Below, piece by piece: positions 1 through 9,958 of a stretch of 64,000 nt of DNA (position 1 is its first letter; each line of letters starts with the position of its first letter). Source of the DNA: Plutella xylostella (taxonomy: Eukaryota > Arthropoda > Insecta > Lepidoptera > Plutellidae); assembly GCF_932276165.1 (NCBI RefSeq), contig NC_064008.1, forward strand, positions 5,957,001 to 6,021,000, in the 5' to 3' direction. A model generated the notes under the pieces. That model ran no database searches. It saw nothing but the letters and a program-made list of their open reading frames with translations, and was not told the origin of the DNA. The position numbers were made by a program, and so were the translations under genes.

Positions 1-120
1 TGTAAGGTAATCGCGAAACAATTTGGCATCGAAAATGCAACATTTGTGGCGTACCGAAGCGAGCGTGACCCGCGATAGTGTTTGATCTTGTGTTTATTGT
101 TTTCTGGTGTTTCTGTGACA

Positions 121-192
121 ATGGAGGGAACAACCGAGAAGGATTGCTCGCCGCTATGGAGCCTGTACCAGCAGATCGTCTCAGATATGAAG
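121..192 (+). CDS. mim: First coding exon of a mim/MTSS1-like I-BAR protein (partial gene)
   Basis: This exon encodes 24 residues beginning MEGTTEKDCS and ending QQIVSDMK. The ATG has a good Kozak context, with A at -3 and G at +4. The pattern of an acidic start, EK-CS-L, and a hydrophobic stretch ending in SDMK matches from memory the N-terminus of metazoan MTSS1/missing-in-metastasis. There it forms the start of helix 1 of the IMD (I-BAR) domain, which bends membranes outward and binds PI(4,5)P2, actin and Rac. The reading frame stops exactly at AAG|GTAGGT, a consensus donor in phase 0. In the family the next residues (glycine or asparagine, then a PVWEDF-like stretch) lie beyond this point. 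No downstream exon was found, so the rest of the window is taken as intron 1. Bases 1-120 are probably 5' UTR or proximal promoter, with no recognisable TATA box. The family call is likely but rests on a short peptide. Confidence 0.75.
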
Positions 193-3100
193 GTAGGTCG
201 TGGTTTCAGACGGTATAAATCGATCAGCGTCGAGTAGCCTCGTCAAGTCGTCACACACTTGTGGGCAGCGATTTCGCCGCGGTTGCTCGACCGATCGTTC
301 CATTTTCTATGTATGCTGCCCCCGTAATACCGTAATTGGCGGTTGTCCATTAATTGGGCATGTTTTGCAAGAGTTTCGCGTCTTTGTTAGCTCGTAAGTT
401 TTCCCTAAATTTAGGTTTAACTGCTAATGTCTTTGGTTCGTTAATTTAACACCACGATAACTATTAATAACCTTCAAGCTCGATGGAGTCATTGATCTTG
501 GGATGGCCTAGCTCTAGCCAAGAGTGCATTAAACATGATAATAAAAATAATGCATTTATTTCATTTTTTTATCAGGTTAAACCTATGATCATAAAATAAC
601 AACAAACATTATACTTGTTAATATTTTTTACTAAGTAGGTGTAAGTAGTCTGCAAATCAACAGCATCTTAGGATGCAAAGAGACATCTTGCATACTCAAT
701 AAGAAATCATGGCATTTGAATTGTAAATAACTTCCACAATGTAATTTGTAGTACTAGCACTAAATACATAGCATACCACACAAGTTACAGAAACTACAGA
801 AATAGATGTTTGCTTAAGTATTTAATACCTATAAATGTTTAATTTGATGAGATCATTTCAATGTTGCAATTTGATGAAGAGATGTTTGATGTCATTGGTT
901 TTGTAACACGCCAAAAATAGCAATATTTACCAATGCAAATAATTTAAATTCACTGCATAGTGTGGAGACTTCAACTGTATCTTAACTAAAAGTAACTGTA
1001 TCTACAGAAAAAAAATATTTTTACTTACAGTCATGTTAGATTTAATTAAAAAAAAACCACATTACATGTCTCTAATACCCATGGTGGGTATGTAAATGTA
1101 TTTATCAGCTATATTGAGTATATATAATTTTAACACAATTCTTTCAATGGATAGGAAAGATAAGTACCAATTAAATCTAAGATAAACCTGTTGTGTTTGA
1201 TTATGAATATTGCTTTTACTCAAATAGACTTCCTGTGTGTGCACAGTTATTGTGGATTCAAATACGAAGTACATGCTATTGCTAATTGAGCATTGACTAA
1301 GAATGAATTATTGTACGAATAACTGGTAAATACATGACACTCTCGGTCAAATGGTTAATTTTTGCAGCATACATTTTATCTTAACCCTCAATTTCTTATT
1401 CAAGAATGTCATTCAGCCCTGTGATTGTATTTGTTAGAAGGCAGATATTATAAATAATGAAATAAAAAACTGGGCAATATGATATTCACTTTCATATAAG
1501 TTTTTAAGATAATAGTATAAAATGAAATATAACCAATACAATGACATGGTTGTCCCAACATTAATAAGACCTAATAGAAGAGAACTGGGTCTTATCAAAC
1601 AACACTTAAGCTAAATTGTCTGTAGCAGTTGGTACCTATCAATTAGATAAAAATTAATGTCAATGAACCAATAGCTGATAATTTTGGCTCACTCCATTCA
1701 AGGCATTTGAAGTAGTGAACTCATTTATGTGATAAAAACAATTTATTGCTGGAAATAACCACATGTACCTTATTCTGAAAATTCTACCTATAGGTATGCA
1801 ACTTTATTAAACAGACAATTTTATTATAGTGTATCAATATCCACGATCCATCTTTTCTGGTAATAGTAGACGACACGACAGCGCAATTTATCACTGTAGC
1901 TATAGATCTACCTAAACGTGTGGCGACTATGACTATGCATAAAGATACGACACCCCCTACATAAAATCATGGGTATTATAACGTTGGACAATCCAGAGGG
2001 GTCACGGAAAGGTGGCAATATTCTACCTACCCGTAGGGCGTAATATTATAATACACACGAAAATGACGAATAGAAAACGAAAGAATCGTAACCTTTTTCG
2101 GCATCTTACACCCGGTAGCAGCTGCTGTCTTCTAATAGCATTTCTTCAAAAGCAGCTGTGTATTTACGTCTGCGCTTATTTTACCGTTGTACTTAACGGG
2201 CAGTTAAATAAATCGTCGTTCCAAACAACGGCTGACTCAAAAGGCAATTTTTTCAGTCGGAGAATCGGATTGTGTACGTTTCCGAATGCAGCGAGGAACT
2301 TAAATCGATTGTTCCCCGAAGGAATTGTAATCGTTGTTCGTCAGTTAAAGGATACTAAAAGGAGTTGGAATGACTGACTTACACTGTTGTAAGGCTCTAC
2401 CAATCAACGTTATAATAATATCTGCAGCATTACTCAATACTAATTCAACCACTATCAGCCATCTGCCCAAATGTAAGTTACTTGTATCAGCTATGTCGGT
2501 ACCCTAGTTCTCTTACCCAACCTTAGTCTTCTACTCCTCAACATCTTACTTCTATGTTTAGTCAAAGCTTTCCCCGGGAACGTTTTCCGTCTTATGTGTT
2601 ATATTTAGATGTTGTCTATCTCTCACAGACAAACGTGTGGGCAGTCTGTTTTCGGTTCTTCCGTTTACGTTAACGCGTTTAATATTTAACCCACTTTCTT
2701 CGAAAATGTGTGTGGTTATCATTCCATCATCAGATCAGTCTGGATAGCCTTAAAAAGATAGTAAAATTTCTACTGTAACTTAAAACTTAAAAACTTAAAT
2801 TATGGAAACATTTTTGACGGTGTTCGTCGATTCGATAAGTAGTGCATTTTTTAAAGTTTACGATAACGAGTACTTTAGTAAATGTTTTCTAACATTAGCA
2901 TATTTTTTTGAAACGATTGCTTACCTGTTTTTTTTATTATCTCAATCTTGATTGCCAAATATTGATTTCACTGGAATCGACCGATAGAGCATTATGTTAT
3001 CAAAATTCCTCGGTAAAAATTCATAACAGCAAAATGAGTTTGTTTTCATTCCAACTTAGTTATTACTGTCTCCGTCAATAGTCTTCGTTTACAGCTACTG

Positions 3101-3838
3101 TGTTTGTGACCAAACTTTCAACCTTATTGCGGACAACTTGACCTTTAAAATACTTGGTGTCTGTGAGGAAAGTTCACCCTTCAGCCCTTAAGGGTCGCTG
3201 AATGGCCGAGCACTAATTGTGTTAGAAATAAAAATAAAAATGTTGACAATTTAGCTTGTTATAGTGCACTAGTGCACTTGTTAACTCGAAGAAATACACC
3301 AACACTTTTCTACTATGCTATTCTATAAAAAAGAAGAGTTCTATTTAAATCAATATATTCTAAAAATACATCTATTTTAACGTTTTACCTTTTTACCTAT
3401 ACCTATACATCGCCCTTAACCCTATTATCCAGCTTATATCAACCCTAATTAAGCCATGTTTGTTCTTTAGTGCACTTATACTCAAGCGGTCATCTAAATA
3501 CATCATTGTTACGTTACTCCCAACGCCCTTGCGCCGTGGCAAGGACTGTTGAGGTCAGACGATTACGCAACAGCTTTTTATCCCGAGATTTATCGAATGC
3601 AATTTGTTTTCCAGTGTTACGCGTAAATTATCGCGACAGTGAGTAAAGCGTTACACGTTGGTATTTGATAAAACGTGTTGATCGTGTCATGACGATTTTT
3701 TGCTCATATTGTATGTATGTACCCATTTCAAAATACGATGTATTAAAACATATTACATATTATTATTAAATCCTTTATTGCACAAAGTAAATTGGTACAA
3801 AGGCGAACTTAATGCTAGCAGCATTTTCTTTCAGTTAT
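193..3838 (+). other. Start of the long first intron; nothing recognised
   Basis: This stretch runs from the splice donor to the first repeat and is AT-rich. Its small open frames, the longest being 121 codons at 2012-2377, have no recognisable domain and read like chance frames. A short 'ccatcatcagatcag' segment near 2726 recurs near 42490 and may mark a degraded repeat. Confidence 0.6.
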
Positions 3839-3939
3839 AAACACACACACACACACACGCACTCACGCCTTGTACTAATTACTCCCTTGCGGGGTAGGCA
3901 GAGGTGCATTGTTGCACCCACTTTTTGCCAGAGTGTTAT
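3839..3939 (-). mobile_element. Truncated tRNA-derived SINE (3' part only)
   Basis: An (AC)n run followed by 'gcactcacgccttgtacta' and 'gcggggtaggcagaggtgca' matches the left part of the complete SINE at 9689-9947. The tRNA-like head is missing, so this copy is 5'-truncated on the minus strand. The (AC)n run at 3840-3858 is the SINE's terminal microsatellite. Confidence 0.7.
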
Positions 3940-4556
3940 AACTGAAAGGAAGGATAAATCCTTTGGTGATGTTGAAAAAGTGATCGGTAGTGCTTACGAT
4001 AGAAGATACGTTACGGAGATACATATCGATCAGTCTTAAAGTAGTATGCAATATGGTTTAGGTTTCATTTTATGGATTCCACCCTACCTCCGTGTTGGAA
4101 CGCCCTTTTAAAGGATCAATAAGCATTTGCGATGTATAGTAGTAATTATGCTCGTATAGTTTGCAAGTGTGCCGTAATCTATCATTGTGTATGTGTATGT
4201 GTAAATCTTATCGGAGAAAGTGGCACTCGATTCTCAGTGATATCAAAAATTTATGAAAAGGCCATGACTAATAAACTTAATACCTTCCTGGAAAAAAATA
4301 ATTTGCTACATAAAAATCAACACGGGTTTAGAAAACGTCATTCAACTACACTAGCTGTTTATAAATACATGCAAGAAATATATAACTACTTGAATGAAAA
4401 GAAATATGCCATAGGACTTTTGCTAGATCTATCTAAAGCATATGATAAGGTGTCACACAAAATACTACTTAGTAAATTATACGATTCAGGAGTGCGCGGA
4501 ATAGCCCACGACTGGTTCCGTTCCTATCTCAAAAACCGACAACAATACGTTCAGAT

Positions 4557-5042
4557 TAGAGATGCCACGAATATTCGGCAAGTATTCGGTATTCGGCCTA
4601 TTCGGCCAGTTTTTTCAGTATTCGGTATTCGGCCGAATAGTAAGTAGTATTCGGCCGAATACCGAATACTTAAAAAAGTATCAAATATCTTACAAAAGGG
4701 AATAAAAAAATCAATTTAATCGAAAAATTTAACCATCAAACAATAATTAATTGCGAAAACCAAAATACAACATCGCGCATCATAATATACAATACCTGCT
4801 ACTGAGACACAGGTATTTTTTTAACAAAATGTATAAGGTTTGGCTACTGATTCGAGTTGGTTGTCCACCAGTTGTACGGATCTGCCGTAAGATTAAGAAG
4901 AACACTCTTTAAATAAAACTTCAACTTATTGAATTATACTGGATCACCTGCCGAATATTCGGTGGCCGAATATTCGGTATTCGGCTGAGAGCGCCGGCCG
5001 AATATTCGGTATTCGGCCAAATCACTATTCGTGGCATCACTA
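4557..5042. mobile_element. Non-autonomous hAT-type MITE with 8-bp TSD
   Basis: The element is 486 bp. Its left end reads TAGAGATGCCACGAATA and its right end, reverse-complemented, reads TAGTGATGCCACGAATA. It is flanked by the direct repeat GTTCAGAT at 4549-4556 and 5043-5050. The 8-bp TSD and the 'TAGnGnTGCC' end fit the hAT superfamily. Both subterminal regions are packed with ATTCGGCCGAAT-type palindromes, which could be transposase binding sites. There is no coding capacity. Confidence 0.9.
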
Positions 5043-5920
5043 GTTCAGATACAACATACCGACCTCCACGCCCAACAAATAGCAACAATAAAATCTACTA
5101 CCGGCATAACCAACTGTTCAATTCCACAAGGAAGTGTCCTAGGATGCATTCTCTTTCTTGTTTACATAAATGACCTACCTAACCATATTAAAACCCATAA
5201 TATACTTTTTGCTGACGATATATCAATACTACTCCAAAGTTCCACAGAAGATGACTGCAACAAACAATTAAAAGAAATTTTTCACCAAACAAAAAATTGG
5301 CTAGACTGTCACAACCTGGAAATTAACATCCTAAAAACAAAAATGGTCCAATTTAGGCCATACCAAAAAGCTCCTATAGATCTGCAACTAACTAATATAG
5401 AGAAAGTCAACACATTTAAGTTACTAGGCATACATTTAGATACTCATTTAAACTGGAAATGTCACGTACAAATAATTAAAAGCAAATTGTCCCAATTCAT
5501 ATATTCTTTAGGTGTACTAAAAGTCAACACTGCTCTCACAGCATACTATGCATATGCAAATGCATGGTTAATTTATGGCGTCATTCTATGGGGTGATAGT
5601 GTAGACGTACATGACCTATTTGTTCTACAAAAAAGATGTCTCCGGATCATAGCAAATCTCCAAAACACAACTAGCTGTAAACCATTTTTCATCAAACATA
5701 AAATACTTTCACTACCTTCATTATATATCTTCGAAATAGCCAAGTTTGTAAAGAACAATATGCAGTTATTTAAGCAGGTAAACGAAGTCCATAAAATTAA
5801 CACTAGGAACAAAAATCAACTATCCGTGCCACAATCAAATATGCAAATTTTTAACAATAGCCCATATTTTAAATGCATAAAAATCTATAATAAACTTCCA
5901 ACCTTCATTAAATCTGAAAG

Positions 5921-6769
5921 AAAGAAAGAAAGAAAGAAACATTTATTGACGCACTGAACAATAAAAACAGAAACAAAAAGAACAAAGAATACAACAAAAA
6001 ATATATAAGAAAAAACACAAAATAATACAATATAAACAAACAAGGTTGCTGTCCAGAGCGTCAAAAAGGCACCAGCTCAGCGTGTGCTATGGCCAGAAAG
6101 GCCACAGCGCTGGTTTTCAGCTGGCCCTTAGTGTTGTGACCTCAGTCACGAACGCGAGGTATATTAACTAGGATGGGTTGTGTTGTGTTGTGTGTATGTG
6201 TGTATGTGTGTATGTGTGGAATGTGTGTATATTTGAGTAAGCTAGGTAGGTGTATAAGTAGATATAAGTAAGTAGGTACATTAGGTAAAATATATATATT
6301 TATAAATAATAAGACGCATAATACTAAGTTTATTAATAAACGATAAATAATACAATAGGTACAATATAAATGCATAACATAATATGATAAGAGTTTAAAT
6401 AAAAGTACGTCAGTATAGTAAGTAGGTAGCCGGTCCGGATATCGCGAATACATTATATACCTATATTATGTAGGTGGGTATAGGCCATTATGAAACGGCA
6501 CCCACAGCCTGCAGCGGCGCGTGTTTTGAAACTATACAAGGCCAGAACGCAGAGGTTGGGACTGCTCGCGTATATTTTCAAATTAAAATGGTGCCATGAT
6601 TTACTTGAAAGTATACAAGGCCACTACGCACTAATCGCGTATATTTTCAAGTTAGTTGGGCCAAAATTATGGCTTGAAAATATACTGCAGCAGTTACCAC
6701 TGCGTACTAATCGTGTATATTTTCAAGCGCCAAGCGGCAATGCGAGCACTTGAAACTATACGTGACCAG
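5921..6769 (-). mobile_element. Minus-strand retroelement fragment with (TTTC)n tail, inserted in the LINE
   Basis: The left edge is a (GAAA)n tract, that is, a (TTTC)n 3' tail on the minus strand. The following block, up to 'ggttgctgtccagag' and 'ggcaccagctcagc', recurs at 56295-56466, so the family is dispersed. The LINE reading frame stops making sense at about 5920 and resumes at about 6770, which brackets the insertion. The TSD is short and unclear: 'tgaa' is found on both sides. The reading frame at 6142-6453 is low-complexity and not credible. Confidence 0.6.
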
Positions 6770-6770
6770 T
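6518..6770. repeat. Array of inverted 'cttgaaaatatac' motifs
   Basis: About seven copies of cttgaaa(a/g/c)tatac or its reverse complement gtatattttcaag occur in 250 bp. They are separated by related spacers such as 'cgcactaatcgcg' and 'aaggcca'. The motifs alternate in orientation, so adjacent copies can pair. The array lies at the 5' end of the minus-strand insertion. Confidence 0.7.
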
Positions 6771-7202
6771 GAATTAAACTATAGTAAATTCATTTCCAAA
6801 TTAAAAACTCTACTAACACAGAAATGCTATTACACAGTAAATGAATACCTACTTGAAAACTGAAATAACTAACTTTAAATACCTATATCTTTATTATGAA
6901 CAAAATATTTTAATAATTCTGTTATTACCTACAATAATAATAATAAGTTCCTACTTTATGTTAAAGATTATAATATTATGAATGTTAAAATATAATGTAG
7001 ATTTTATTTCTTTATTATTATGTAAGCAAATACCTTAAAAATTGTTAAACTTTGTATTACTTAGAATGTTTATTACCTAGATATAAGAATTAAACTTGCT
7101 ATGCCCTACAGGGCACTATGTTAAGGACCATGTGTACATAATGTTAAGACCAATGTAAAACTTACATAGTTGCAATAAATATATTACTATTACTATTACT
7201 AT

Positions 7203-9677
7203 ACCTATCTGATAATAGCTTTCGTTTCAACACCACAGCTACGCTTAGAATGTTTTCAGATCAGTGTAGTTAACATTTATTCTGCTTGCTTACTTGTTTT
7301 GCAATGGTTTAATTTTATAACTATTTGGATGTTGATAAAAATATTGCAGTCGATGCTGCTGAATAAAAAACAAACCTGTTGTTTCTTCTCGCGCATCTGA
7401 AAACTAAAAATAAAAAAAACCTTTTTCATGATCAGTAATTCAATTTTAATTCTTCACATTATAAATAGCATACTTATGTCCTTAGGAATAAATCCAGATT
7501 TAGTGTGAAAAAACAGGCCTGCAAAATTTAACCGCAACCTTTCCCCCATTTAATTCTGTCAAATCCTCACCCAATAACTTAAACAAAAGCCCAGCATCGG
7601 CAACACTTAGCGCAGTTTCAGAACCACTAGCCTTAGGTCTTATCGAGAACCTGTTTAGGTGCACTAAGAGACACCGGTTCTGCGATGACCTGTATCTGGG
7701 CCGACGGTGTGTCTGCCAACTCCTTTATTTTAGGTCAGGCTTTTGTTTCACCGTTGTTCACTTCCAATTCAGTTAAAGGCCTCGTAAGGCTTCGGAAACA
7801 GATTTTAATTGCCTTCGATTTCGTATCAGTTTTAAGATTTACTGTTGTGGGTGTTATATCGGATAAGATTTACGAAGCTCTCATCTCATACTGAACAGGT
7901 GCTGGCTGTGTTATGAGTTTTAGGTAGTCAGAAATTTAGTTGAAGACTACATGTCAATATGTAATGTTATTTATAGTTTTTTAAGGAAGCAATTCAAAAT
8001 AGTGATTTGATGCGTTTTTATACTTTTTATAAATAAGATGTTGTGTAAGAACGCATTGTTATGTTATCAGTGTTAGTCATCATTCGATACTATTAGTAAT
8101 CTTCATCGAGCAATCAAGCGTTAAACGAAATTAATAAAACTTCTGAGCAGTTGTAAACGCCTGTTTACATTATACATTGCAAATATGTACACAAAATAGT
8201 TACTTTGTTACGAAACCAGTTTTTTTTTATAAAAACCTCATTAAGTATCCGCTAAAACCAGTTTTGTTAAACCGTTCCTTTTCGGAAATGGCAAGACGTA
8301 AATGTAGCAACCAATAACCTTTGAAGTCAGCCAACAATAGACACATCTAGAATTTATTTATTTGCCGTGTGATAACATTCACTATCGAATATCGAATGTT
8401 CAACAAATTGAAATTAATGAACTTGTTAAAAGCAAATAATGTATCAATGTGTTTCGAGTAATTAACTTCGTATTTATTTACATAATTAAGTATGTTTTAC
8501 GTATTGATAATTAGTATTTGCTACTTTGTAACAGACCCTGAAAACAGTGTTCCTTTCCTCCATTGCACAAAAAAATATACTTACCTGGAAAAGGCCTATG
8601 GGTTCTTGCAAGAAATTTAACAAGTATTTCTGCACCACAAGCTGTCATCGCTTAGTTCATCCCACCTATATCTTCTGTAGCCATATGGTAAATGTCTTGC
8701 GTTACAGAAAACATACGGCGCCATCTTTCTCAGGTACTTTTGGGTTCAAGTGCTTCATGTTTGTATGGGTTCTTTACAAATATTACCATTTGGGAGACAG
8801 GAACTTTTTTTGTCATAATAATTAACCTTTAAAATATTATAGGTCTTGGTTCTAGATGCCCTCAGTTTAAACACTTCCATGTTCGTATATGATATGATGT
8901 AATGAATACAAATAGTGAATGGTTTCCAAGGTTCAAAATGAGTTCGCAAAACCCATAACTTCTTCCTGCTCCTCTTATCTCAGCTCACCTTTCAATGCAT
9001 AAATACCAAAAGGTGAAAGCAAGGGGGGCAGCAACAATATCGAAACTATTGGATCGAACCATAAAGCTTCTGACCATCTGGCATTTTACCTTTCCAATTC
9101 TTAGCATCAAATGTGGAGCGTTGTGGAATAAATCACTAATTGTAGCCCGTTTGGAGTCCCCATTTTGGGGCGGGTAAGGGTGCATATCGATTTTGTGTGG
9201 TGTGAAGGTTAGGGGCAATCGTCCCGCTGTCTGAATGTTGCTTACTACGTGCCCTGCGTTGTTGGACGTGCCCTAATAGTTGCTACGTTTTAAGAAGCAG
9301 CTAGCTATATTTAGGTTTCTGTTTCAAATGTGTGAAACTAAGCAATAACAATAAGAAAAAGATATAGTGTATTTATAATAAATTAGTCATCGTCTGTTTT
9401 ACTTTCTTTAAATTTCACACATGCGCTTTTGGTGATCTCAACTAGTTTTAGTTTAAAATATGGAAAGGGTACATAGAAAACTTTACATATGTATACAGTC
9501 CTAATCTTTTCTTTCACGGCCTGTTTCACAGTATTTTCGTAGAATATAAGCGAATACTAATTCTGTTGATACAAAATTTTATTCAGTGACTGTTGTTAAA
9601 TTTCTTGATGTTGGAATTAATGGATATTTAGTCACATATAAAACTCTCTAGAATGAAAATCTGCCTCAAAATAGCTT
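7203..9677 (+). other. Intron stretch; nothing recognised
   Basis: The stretch is AT-rich without convincing reading frames. The small frames at 7685-7894, 8547-8825 and 8985-9218 show no domain and no codon structure that I could support. Confidence 0.6.
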
Positions 9678-9688
9678 ACATATTTATT

Positions 9689-9947
9689 ACACACACGCAC
9701 TCACGCCTTGTACTAATGTACTCCCTTGCGGGGTAGGCAGAGGTGCATTACTGCACCCACTTTTCGCCAGAGTGTTATGTTAGTCCCAATGTAATAGGGG
9801 GCGGGCCTATTGCCATTTTACGGGCACATCCAAGACCCGAGAACAAATATCTGTGTTTAAACAAATATCTGCCCCAGCCGGGAATCGAACCCGGGACCAT
9901 CGGCTCAGTAGTCAGGGTCACTAACCACTACGCCATTCGGTCGTCTA
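9689..9947 (-). mobile_element. Complete tRNA-derived SINE with 11-bp TSD
   Basis: The minus strand starts with a tRNA-like head: an A-box-like 'tggcgtagtggttagtg' and a perfect B box 'ggttcgattcc'. An unrelated body follows, ending in a GTGAGTGCGTGTGT tail. It is flanked by the direct repeat ACATATTTATT at 9678-9688 and 9948-9958. RNA polymerase III should recognise the A and B boxes, and reverse transcription would come from a partner LINE. The truncated copy at 3839 and the head fragment at 63796 belong to the same or a related family. It is not a working tRNA gene because the arms do not fold as a full cloverleaf. Confidence 0.88.
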
Positions 9948-9958
9948 ACATATTTATT

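Larger units (their letters stand above)
4225..6863 (+). pseudogene. Non-LTR reverse transcriptase, broken into three pieces
   Basis: The product would copy LINE RNA into DNA at a nicked target. Piece one (4225-4556) carries the HGFRKRHST and DLSKAYDKVSH motifs. Piece two (5043-about 5920) has the PQGSVLG motif, the catalytic FADD at about 5206 and the thumb segment FKLLGIHLD. Piece three (about 6770-6863) encodes a C-terminus with KLKTLLTQKCYY and then a stop. Pieces one and two are in the same frame and meet at the 8-bp duplication GTTCAGAT, so the break is caused only by the MITE. Piece three follows a separate insertion. No endonuclease domain is present because the 5' end is missing. The copy cannot be functional. 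Confidence 0.85.
4225..7202 (+). mobile_element. 5'-truncated non-LTR retrotransposon (LINE) carrying two later insertions
   Basis: A reverse-transcriptase frame begins inside the fingers domain, so the copy is 5'-truncated. It runs through the palm and thumb and ends at a stop at 6861-6863. A 3' UTR follows and ends in AATAAA-like sequence plus a (TTACTA)n tail at about 7170-7202. Tails of this kind are typical of Jockey/CR1-group LINEs in insects. Two insertions interrupt it: a hAT-type MITE at 4557-5042 and a minus-strand repeat at about 5921-6769. Without them the LINE copy would be about 1.6 kb. I could not see a clear TSD for the LINE itself. Confidence 0.8.

Noticed and set aside
200..397. 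Open frame right after the first exon
   Set aside because: It starts past a consensus splice donor and has no domain; it is intron read-through.
2012..2377. 121-codon frame in the intron
   Set aside because: No recognisable motif, no codon bias and no splice context; likely chance.
9872..9947. Possible tRNA gene on the minus strand
   Set aside because: The A and B boxes are present, but the arms do not form a full cloverleaf and the unit is the head of a SINE with TSDs.
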